Shown: positions 1 through 4,494 of the stretch, piece by piece
Position numbering within the stretch: position 1 is the first letter of the stretch
Layout of the letters: each line of letters starts with the position of its first letter
NCBI GenBank assembly: GCA_014379925.1
Contig: JACMKY010000328.1
Span: forward strand, 1 to 7,680
Reading direction: 5' to 3'
From: Cytophagales bacterium
GTDB taxonomy: Bacteria; Bacteroidota; Bacteroidia; Cytophagales; ES-bin-26
Length of the DNA: 7,680 nucleotides
Program-made: the position numbers and the translations under genes
The notes under the pieces: generated by a model
Database searches by the model: none
What the model was told of the DNA's origin: nothing
The model's input: the letters and a program-made list of their open reading frames with translations, nothing else

Positions 1-115
1 CGGTTCCTTCTTCGACGGCAAGGGGCAGCCCGCCCAGTCGAGTGCGGTCTCGCACGGCAGCGCCACCACCCGCTTCAACGGCGTGAACGTGATCAATACC
101 GCCCGGAAAGTATAG
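1..115 (+). CDS. TldD-type metalloprotease subunit, C-terminal end only
   Basis: Reading from base 2, 37 codons are visible before a TAG stop at 113-115; the rest lies upstream of the window. The tail contains GKGQP near its start and ends in RFNGVNVINTARKV. This resembles the C-terminus of TldD-family proteins, where a GKxGQ-type turn precedes the last beta strands. The next gene is a TldE/PmbA-type protein without a metal-binding HExxxH motif, so this one is expected to be the catalytic TldD partner, but its active site cannot be checked here. In known TldD/TldE systems the two subunits form a complex that degrades unfolded peptides or matures modified peptides. The stop codon falls inside the first unit of a heptamer repeat. 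Family assignment is fairly secure from the neighbour plus this tail; the TldD rather than TldE role is inference. Confidence 0.6.
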   Translation, partial: GSFFDGKGQPAQSSAVSHGSATTRFNGVNVINTARKV

Positions 116-248
116 TGGACAGTGAATAATGGATAGTGAATAGTTCTTTTCCGGCGTACCGGGCGAACGGTGGAAACTATCCACTGTCAACTATCCACTA
201 TCCTAGTTCGACTTCGCTCACTATGACCACTGTCAACTGTTCACTAAC
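113..248. repeat. 7-nt-period repeat array in opposing orientations
   Basis: The left block at 113-147 reads as five consecutive heptamers: TAGTGGA, CAGTGAA, TAATGGA, TAGTGAA and the degenerate TAGTTCT. The right block at 175-209 reads AACTATC, CACTGTC, AACTATC, CACTATC, CTAGTTC, which is the complementary polarity of the same unit. A third block at 219-248 continues that polarity (CACTATG, CACTGTC, AACTGTT, CACTAAC) with a phase slip near 225-228. The blocks could fold into an imperfect hairpin with a roughly 27-nt GC-rich loop. The array covers the stop codon of the upstream gene and ends one base before the ATG at 250. Period and orientation are directly visible; any function or mobility is unknown. 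Confidence 0.8.
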
Positions 249-249
249 C

Positions 250-1584
250 ATGGCTATTCCATCCCAAGACGAGGCGCAAGCCATCCTGAAGAAGGTACTC
301 AGTTATTCCAAAGCCGACGAGTGCGAGGCCAACCTCAGCGGCGGAACGGGTGGCAACATCCGCTACGCCCGCAACACCGTTTCCACCAGCGGCGTCCAAA
401 ACAACCGCACGTTGGTGGTGCAGTCCGCTTTTGGCAAGCAGTTGGGCACGGCCACCATCAATGAGTTCGACGATGCTTCGCTGGCGAAAGTGGTGGCTCG
501 TTCGGAAGAACTCGCCCGCCTGGCTCCCGAAAACCCCGAATACGTGGGCTTACTGGGGCCACAAACCTACCTGGAATCAGAGGGTTACTTTCCCGCCACC
601 GCTTCCATTACCCCGGAAATGCGGGCCGAAGCCGCCACCAAAAGCATCGGGCTGGCGAAAGCCCGGCAGTTGGTCGCCGCCGGATTCTGGCAAGACAACG
701 TTGGCTTCACTTCAATGATGAATTCGAAGGGCTTGTTTGCCTACCACACCCAGACCAACGTCAATTTTTCGGTAACGGTGCGCACCGAAACCAGCAACGG
801 TTCGGGCTACGCTTCGCGCGGCTACAGCGACGTGACCAAGCTCGACCCGGCGGCGGCCTCCCGGGTGGCGGTGGAAAAGGCGGCCAACTCCGTGAACGCC
901 AAGGCCCTCGAGCCGGGCAAGTACACCGTGATCCTGGAACCGGCGGCGGCCGTGGTGCTGCTGGAAAACCTGTTTTTCAACCTGGATGCCCGCAGTGCCG
1001 ACGAAGGGCGCAGTTTCCTGAGCAAGCCCGGCGGGGCAACCAAACTGGGACAGAAACTCGTCGATGAGCGCGTTACCTTCTACTCCGATCCCACCCACCC
1101 CGAATTGCCGACGTCTCCCTGGGCCGGCGATGGCCGTCCGCAGGAAAAAGTAACCTGGATCGAAAAAGGAGTAGTAAGAAACCTCACGTATTCGCGTTAC
1201 TGGGCGCAGAAAAAGGGCGTGAAAGCCATCCCCCAACCCGACGGCATCCTGATGGCGGGCGGTACCGCCTCTTTGGAAGACCTCATCCGAAGCACGCCCA
1301 AGGGCATCCTGGTCACCCGGCTTTGGTACATCCGCGAGGTGGACCCGCAGACGGTGCTGCTCACCGGTCTCACCCGGGACGGCACTTTCTACATCGAAAA
1401 CGGCCGGATTGCCTTTCCGGTGAAGAATTTCCGCTTCAACGAAAGCCCGGTGATTATGCTCAACAACCTGGAGGCGCTGGGCCGGCCGGAGCGCGTCGTC
1501 AGCGGAGAATCCGAGGTGAACTACTTGATTCCGCCGATCAAGGTCCGGGACTTCACCTTCACCAGCCTTTCGGATGCGGTCTGA
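250..1584 (+). CDS. TldE/PmbA-type metalloprotease-like subunit
   Basis: This 444-residue TldD/PmbA-family protein is probably the non-catalytic partner of the TldD-type protein ending at 115. An N-terminal domain occupies roughly residues 5-90 (MAIPSQDEAQAILKKVLSYS opens it). The C-terminal domain spans about 220-440 and carries VILEP (227-231), RDGTFYIENGRI (376-387) and the family-typical end FTFTSLSDAV. No HExxxH metal motif is present anywhere, which in this family marks the TldE/PmbA type rather than TldD. The frame is open upstream to a GTG at 136 and an ATG at 223, but those codons are repeat DNA, and homology-like sequence begins at the ATG at 250, so I chose 250. No promoter is evident in the gap, so co-transcription with the upstream gene is likely. 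The final codons, including the TGA stop, lie inside a second repeat element. The complex is expected to be cytoplasmic, since there is no signal peptide. Confidence 0.85.
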   Translation: MAIPSQDEAQAILKKVLSYSKADECEANLSGGTGGNIRYARNTVSTSGVQNNRTLVVQSAFGKQLGTATINEFDDASLAKVVARSEELARLAPENPEYVGLLGPQTYLESEGYFPATASITPEMRAEAATKSIGLAKARQLVAAGFWQDNVGFTSMMNSKGLFAYHTQTNVNFSVTVRTETSNGSGYASRGYSDVTKLDPAAASRVAVEKAANSVNAKALEPGKYTVILEPAAAVVLLENLFFNLDARSADEGRSFLSKPGGATKLGQKLVDERVTFYSDPTHPELPTSPWAGDGRPQEKVTWIEKGVVRNLTYSRYWAQKKGVKAIPQPDGILMAGGTASLEDLIRSTPKGILVTRLWYIREVDPQTVLLTGLTRDGTFYIENGRIAFPVKNFRFNESPVIMLNNLEALGRPERVVSGESEVNYLIPPIKVRDFTFTSLSDAV

Positions 1585-1785
1585 ACCAGGATGTAGGTGA
1601 TTAAAGTGATGGAAAGGATGTTGTCTGAACCAGGATTCAGGTGATGAAAATGTTTAAAGTGATGAACGCGGGGAACCACGAGCTATCCAGTTCCCGGTTG
1701 GATGACGGATATTCATTCCTTGTCTCTCCGAAACGTCAGACCGCATCCTTTCCATCCTTTTCATCCCCTACATCCTGGTTCAGAC
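1572..1785. repeat. Inverted repeat built of 44-bp units with ~9-nt sub-repeats
   Basis: Two direct units of 44 bp, at 1579-1622 and 1623-1666, each begin GTCTGAACCAGGAT. Inside them a sub-period of 9 nt is visible (GGATGTAGG, TGATTAAAG, TGATGGAAA, GGATG). The reverse complement of 1735-1785 reproduces the first unit almost exactly: 19 identical bases, four scattered differences, then GATGGAAAGGATG and the start of another GGTCTGA. The arms are about 50 bp with a spacer of roughly 106 bp measured from unit A. That spacer contains unit B plus a nested perfect 6-bp inverted repeat (GGGAAC at 1671-1676, GTTCCC at 1690-1695). The left arm includes the stop codon of the TldE-type gene. Units opening with TCTGAACCAGGAT seem familiar from other bacterial genomes, but I cannot verify this here. 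Confidence 0.85.
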
Positions 1786-1922
1786 ATTATTGCCTCTGAT
1801 CGTACGAATGTACCCAAAACGCCGCCGCTTTATTTTCTTCCCGGGGTTCCCTGGCTACCTTGTTGTGCTTCCCGCTTGGCCTCCGGCGGACTGTAGCATC
1901 ACCCTTTTTTTGCGTTTCTACC
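1786..1922. other. Intergenic remainder without a recognisable gene
   Basis: The gap between the TldE-type gene and the next gene runs from 1585 to 1922. Its first 200 bases are the repeat element described separately. The remaining 137 bases show no convincing coding region. A T-run followed by G at 1905-1912 lies just upstream of the ATG at 1923 and faintly resembles a -7 element, but there is no TTG at a suitable distance, so no promoter is called. Confidence 0.5.
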
Positions 1923-2642
1923 ATGACTTCACCTTCCTATCCTTGCTCCGAGCGAGAACTGCATACCATCTGCCGCCTCGGCTGGATTTCGTGCGGACAG
2001 AATCTAACCGCCTTCGCCGTTTTCAAAGAGCAGTACACGGCCCAATGCATTACCAGCCGGTTGGCCGAAGTGGAAGCCATCGCCCTCCTGCCCGACGAAC
2101 CGGCGCGGGACAGAGGGTTGGCGGCGAGCCGTTTTCTGCTCACTGAAAAAACGGATGCCGGACTGGCGCTTTGGGAACGGTTTAAGCAGTACGTAACGAA
2201 TGCCTACCCGGTTAGCCTGCAAAAAACCAAGCTCGACGCGGCTGGTCAGATCTACCTGGCCAAAGCGGGTCAGTATGACTGGGAAAACGTGCTGGATTTT
2301 TTCCGGGCGGGCAGCCACTTCATCACCCACAACGGAATCGACTTGGTGGCCAACCAGAACATGCCCGTTTCCTTCGCAGTGGCGTTCAATGCGGCAAAGG
2401 TAGCTTTTGAAACCAATTACCAGGCACTTCTCAACGACGAAGTCCAAACCAATCTCCGGATCGAACGAAAGATTGCGGCCAACAATGTTCTTCACGCCAA
2501 GCTGTTGGGGCTGTTTCTCGACGGACAGCGGATTTTCCGGGACCACGAAGCGCTGCGCAAGCAGTTCAACTTCGAACAACTACTGAGCCTGGTGAGTGGC
2601 ACCAAAACGGACGCGGTGCCGAACTACGTCGCTACCCGCTGA
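1923..2642 (+). CDS. Hypothetical protein, probably all-alpha
   Basis: This 239-residue protein has no signal peptide and no long hydrophobic segment, so it is probably cytoplasmic. I cannot name its function. The sequence is rich in amphipathic helical stretches, for example DRGLAASRFLLTEKTDAGLA, FAVAFNAAKVAFETNYQALL and IERKIAANNVLHAKLLGLFL. Glycine and proline breaks are few. No catalytic motif, nucleotide-binding loop or DNA-binding helix-turn-helix is apparent. A region around DWENVLDFFRAGSHFI is aromatic-rich. The frame is open upstream to 1860, but the ATG at 1923 follows non-coding-looking sequence and gives a natural start (MTSPSYPCSERELHTICRLG). The next gene is 142 bases away with its own candidate promoter, so the two are probably separate units. 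Conservation as an uncharacterised Bacteroidota family is my impression only. Confidence 0.8.
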   Translation: MTSPSYPCSERELHTICRLGWISCGQNLTAFAVFKEQYTAQCITSRLAEVEAIALLPDEPARDRGLAASRFLLTEKTDAGLALWERFKQYVTNAYPVSLQKTKLDAAGQIYLAKAGQYDWENVLDFFRAGSHFITHNGIDLVANQNMPVSFAVAFNAAKVAFETNYQALLNDEVQTNLRIERKIAANNVLHAKLLGLFLDGQRIFRDHEALRKQFNFEQLLSLVSGTKTDAVPNYVATR

Positions 2643-2695
2643 ACGGAGAAATCGGAGCTGCCGCGCGGGAAAAGAGACGGAAAGCCGGGCGCGGG

Positions 2696-2726
2696 TTGAA
2701 AGCAACGGTGGGTTTGGTTACCTTGC
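2696..2726 (+). promoter_or_regulatory. Candidate Bacteroidota-type promoter for the Crp/Fnr gene
   Basis: A TTG at 2696-2698 lies 20 nt before TACCTTGC at 2719-2726. This approximates the Bacteroidota -33 TTG / -7 TAnnTTTG arrangement with one weakness in the last bases of the -7 box. Transcription would start near 2731, giving a leader of about 50 nt that contains the hairpin at 2736-2760. Confidence 0.4.
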
Positions 2727-2735
2727 CGGCCAGCA

Positions 2736-2760
2736 CATTCCCCGACCAACCCGGGGAGTG
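2736..2760 (+). other. GC-rich hairpin in the leader of the Crp/Fnr gene
   Basis: CATTCCCCG at 2736-2744 pairs with CGGGGAGTG at 2752-2760, giving nine base pairs with one G-T wobble around a 7-nt loop. No T-run follows, so it is not a typical intrinsic terminator. It would sit at the very start of the mRNA if the promoter just upstream is real and could affect stability or translation. Pairing is visible; function is unknown. Confidence 0.45.
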
Positions 2761-2784
2761 CCCGCCATTCATCTGCCGACGGCC

Positions 2785-3363
2785 ATGTTCGAATTGCTCC
2801 GGGAAACGTTGACCAAATCCGTCCGTCTTTCCGACGAGGAGTTTGCGTACTTCCTGACGTTCCTGAAGGAAAAAACCCTGCAAAAAAAGGAATTTCTGCT
2901 GCGGGCGGGGGAGGTGTGCAACCACGTGGCTTTCATCCGGCAGGGATGCCTGCGGTATTACTACGTAAAGAACGGGGTGGAACACAACGGACAGTTTTTC
3001 TTCGAAGGCAGTTGGCTGGGGGAATACTACAGCTTTCTGTCCCGCAAACCGGCCCTGCAGTTCATCGACGCGCTGGAAGACGCCCAACTCTGGCTGTTGC
3101 ACCACGATCATTTGCACCGGCTTTACCGGGAAATACCCCGTTTTGAAAGCTTTGGTCGCGCAATGGCCGAAAACGTGGTGATTGGTTCGCAACGTCGGAC
3201 GGCCTCCTTTCTATTCGACTCCCCCGAAGAACGGTACCTCAATCTGCTCAGGGAACGACCGAAGGTGATGGAACGCATTCCCCTGCACCACATCGCCTCC
3301 TACTTGGGCATCAAGCCCGAAAGCCTCTCCCGCATCCGCAAACGCATGGCCGATTCCCGCTGA
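2785..3363 (+). CDS. Crp/Fnr-family transcriptional regulator
   Basis: This 192-residue protein has a cyclic-nucleotide-binding-like beta-roll at about residues 20-110 (FLLRAGEVCNHVAFIRQGCLRY opens it at 37). A dimerisation helix follows around 115-145, then a C-terminal winged helix-turn-helix (IPLHHIASYLGIKPESLSRIRKRM, 165-188), the recognition-helix form typical of Bacteroidota members. The phosphate-binding cassette of true CRP is not recognisable: the corresponding stretch, GSWLGEYYSFLSRKPALQFI, lacks the canonical arginine context, so cAMP binding is doubtful. Only two cysteines (C45, C55) are present, so an FNR-type iron-sulfur cluster is also unlikely. The ATG at 2785 begins the conserved N-terminus; upstream in-frame sequence to 2596 overlaps the previous gene and is not protein-like. 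Two FNR-like dyads lie between this gene and the next, making the downstream barrel gene a plausible target. The effector is unknown. Confidence 0.9.
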   Translation: MFELLRETLTKSVRLSDEEFAYFLTFLKEKTLQKKEFLLRAGEVCNHVAFIRQGCLRYYYVKNGVEHNGQFFFEGSWLGEYYSFLSRKPALQFIDALEDAQLWLLHHDHLHRLYREIPRFESFGRAMAENVVIGSQRRTASFLFDSPEERYLNLLRERPKVMERIPLHHIASYLGIKPESLSRIRKRMADSR

Positions 3364-3421
3364 ACGGCATTCCCACTTCTTGCCGCTTCCGGGGCAGAAC
3401 TCCCTTCTCCGGGCAACTCGC

Positions 3422-3456
3422 TTCCGATTTCCGGGGGATCGGAATCCACTTTTCTT
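3422..3456 (+). terminator. Possible terminator after the Crp/Fnr gene
   Basis: TTCCGAT at 3422-3428 and ATCGGAA at 3438-3444 form a perfect 7-bp stem with a 9-nt loop, 59 nt after the stop codon. A T-rich stretch (TTTTCTT) begins five bases beyond the stem. The delay before the T-tract makes it a weak candidate. Confidence 0.35.
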
Positions 3457-3469
3457 AACCCAAGTCAAG
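3454..3469. promoter_or_regulatory. Distal FNR-like dyad (CTTAAC-N4-GTCAAG)
   Basis: CTTAAC, four bases, then GTCAAG forms an imperfect palindrome whose 14-bp core has the same half-site spacing as the classical FNR box (TTGAT-N4-ATCAA). It belongs to a 19-bp sequence repeated with one mismatch 31 bp downstream. Relative to the transcription start estimated from the -7 box at 3523, its centre lies near -73. Binding by the Crp/Fnr protein encoded immediately upstream is inferred. Confidence 0.6.
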
Positions 3470-3484
3470 CATCCCGACTCCTTT

Positions 3485-3500
3485 CTTAACCCGAGTCAAG
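3485..3500. promoter_or_regulatory. Proximal FNR-like dyad (CTTAAC-N4-GTCAAG)
   Basis: This is the second copy of the dyad; it differs from the first at one central base (CCGA instead of CCAA). The 31-bp offset is close to three helical turns, placing both copies on the same face of the DNA. Its centre is near -42 from the estimated start, where class II Crp/Fnr activators bind. It sits where a -33 TTG would be expected, and no TTG is present there, which fits an activator-dependent promoter. Confidence 0.6.
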
Positions 3501-3522
3501 GCAAACGGCTTCCCGGGAGTGC

Positions 3523-3530
3523 CACCTTTG
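3523..3530 (+). promoter_or_regulatory. Candidate -7 element for the beta-barrel gene
   Basis: CACCTTTG matches the Bacteroidota -7 consensus TAnnTTTG except at the first base. Transcription would begin around 3535, giving a leader of about 30 nt before the ATG at 3565. The lack of a TTG about 20 nt upstream and the dyads at -42 and -73 suggest regulated use. Confidence 0.5.
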
Positions 3531-3564
3531 CATCGTTCAATCACGCAACAAAACAACTACTCCG

Positions 3565-4203
3565 ATGAGAACGATTTCTTTTTTCCTGGTCCTGATCGCC
3601 GCCAGCCTGGTTTCCCGGGCGCAGACGGAACGTAAACTGCCGGTGTACGGCGAGGTCGGCATGGGCGCCGGACAAACCTTGTTTTTCGGCGACATTCGGA
3701 CCAAACTTCAGCAAGCCATTCTGGCCGAGGCGTTCGAGCCCGGCATCGCGGGAAACTTCCTGCTGGCTTTCTACGTCGCCCCCGAAAGGTGGAAGGGCTT
3801 CGGCCTGGGGGCAAGGCTCAAGTTTTCCGGTTCCGGCGGGGGGGCAACGGACGACCAGGGGGGCGAGTATTTCTTCAACTACTACAACCTGGGGGTCAGC
3901 GCTAAGTATTACCCGCTTAGCCGACAGTTCAACAAGGGTCTCTACACGCGCGCCAGCCTCGGAACCGGGCAGATGACCACCAAGCACCAGTTCAACGACG
4001 CCGCCGAAACCTACGTCCACCAGTTTGCCATCGGGTCAACCCTCACGGGTGGGTTGGGCTGGACGTTTCCGTTGCGCAACAAGAGCATCAGCATCGAAAG
4101 CGAGTTCGAGTATTCCCGGCGCAACGGCACCATCTCGGGCGTGGGGGACGGCCAGTTGTTCCAAAGCGGGCAACTCGGGGCCAACGTGTACCTCACCTTT
4201 TGA
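3565..4203 (+). CDS. Small outer-membrane beta-barrel protein
   Basis: This 212-residue protein has a clear signal peptide at residues 1-20 (MRTISFFLVLIAASLVSRAQ, probable cleavage after AQ). The mature part is rich in Gly, Tyr, Phe and alternating polar/hydrophobic strands, such as YGEVGMGAGQTLFFGD, GFGLGARLKFSG, YYNLGVSAKYYPLS, GLYTRASLGTGQM and SISIESEFEYSRR. It ends in GQLGANVYLTF; a terminal Phe is the usual signal for barrel assembly. The length fits a barrel of about eight strands, as in small porin-like OmpW/OmpX-style proteins, although no specific family is recognised and strand number is an estimate. It probably sits in the outer membrane with an unknown role. It lies 201 bases after a Crp/Fnr gene, and the gap holds two operator-like dyads, so regulation by that protein is plausible. 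A hairpin with T-run follows about 60 bases downstream. Confidence 0.8.
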   Translation: MRTISFFLVLIAASLVSRAQTERKLPVYGEVGMGAGQTLFFGDIRTKLQQAILAEAFEPGIAGNFLLAFYVAPERWKGFGLGARLKFSGSGGGATDDQGGEYFFNYYNLGVSAKYYPLSRQFNKGLYTRASLGTGQMTTKHQFNDAAETYVHQFAIGSTLTGGLGWTFPLRNKSISIESEFEYSRRNGTISGVGDGQLFQSGQLGANVYLTF

Positions 4204-4217
4204 GCTGCTTGTTTCCA

Positions 4218-4245
4218 GCGGTCAGCCACTTGGCATACTGACCGC
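4218..4245. other. 8-bp inverted repeat just after the barrel gene
   Basis: GCGGTCAG at 4218-4225 and CTGACCGC at 4238-4245 are perfectly complementary with a 12-nt loop, starting 15 bases beyond the stop codon. No T-run follows on either strand. It could protect the mRNA 3' end or act with the next hairpin in termination. Confidence 0.45.
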
Positions 4246-4262
4246 AAAAGGCACGGAGGTAA

Positions 4263-4294
4263 ATAAAACGCTCGATTGGAACCAGGCGTTTTAT
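4263..4294. terminator. Possible bidirectional intrinsic terminator
   Basis: ATAAAACGC at 4263-4271 and GCGTTTTAT at 4286-4294 form a 9-bp perfect stem with a 14-nt loop. The A-tract on one side and T-tract on the other give the layout of a bidirectional terminator. Only three of the pairs are GC, so the hairpin is weak; it follows the barrel gene by about 60 bases. Confidence 0.45.
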
Positions 4295-4372
4295 CAAAAT
4301 CCGGCAAATTGCCCCCCGTTGGGTGAATGGTCACTGGCTGGTGATCAACTACTGCGGCCGTCGTGTTGAACT

Positions 4373-4425
4373 GAAGCAGGAGGCAAGAAGCAAGGGGTTA
4401 TCAATTAGATGATTGCGCCTGCTTC
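4373..4425. repeat. Long-stem inverted repeat in the 4204-4494 intergenic stretch
   Basis: GAAGCAGG at 4373-4380 and CCTGCTTC at 4418-4425 are perfectly complementary. After a small internal bulge the stem can continue with GCAA (4383-4386) and TTGC (4413-4416), giving 12 pairs around a loop of about 26 nt. The surrounding 290-base gap shows no credible gene. A small structured RNA or a regulatory leader is possible, but nothing identifies a known class. Confidence 0.4.
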
Positions 4426-4479
4426 CCGCAACCGAGGTTAAAACACCGCGGACCATGCATGGTCAATTTTCCGCCATCC

Positions 4480-4487
4480 TAACTTTG
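4480..4487 (+). promoter_or_regulatory. Consensus -7 element directly before the gene at 4495
   Basis: TAACTTTG matches TAnnTTTG fully. No TTG is seen at the expected -33 distance. The box ends only seven bases before the ATG at 4495, so the transcript would begin at or within a few bases of the start codon. That implies leaderless translation or use of the in-frame ATG at 4504. Confidence 0.55.
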
Positions 4488-4494
4488 TATCGGT

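Noticed and set aside
113..248. The heptamer region as a CRISPR array
   Set aside because: The units are 7 nt and contiguous, with no spacers of regular length and no cas genes.
136..249. N-terminal extension of the TldE-type protein from the GTG at 136 or ATG at 223
   Set aside because: The extra residues are encoded by heptamer repeat DNA and do not resemble the family N-terminus, which begins at the ATG at 250.
2004..2579. An antisense open frame of 191 codons opposite the helical hypothetical gene
   Set aside because: Both strands are open here, but the plus-strand product has a protein-like helical pattern and a sensible start, whereas the antisense product has no recognisable features.
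2661..2694. CCGCGC/GCGCGG inverted repeat after the hypothetical gene, considered as a terminator
   Set aside because: The loop is 22 nt, no T-run follows, and it abuts the candidate -33 element of the next promoter; a chance GC-rich match is likely.
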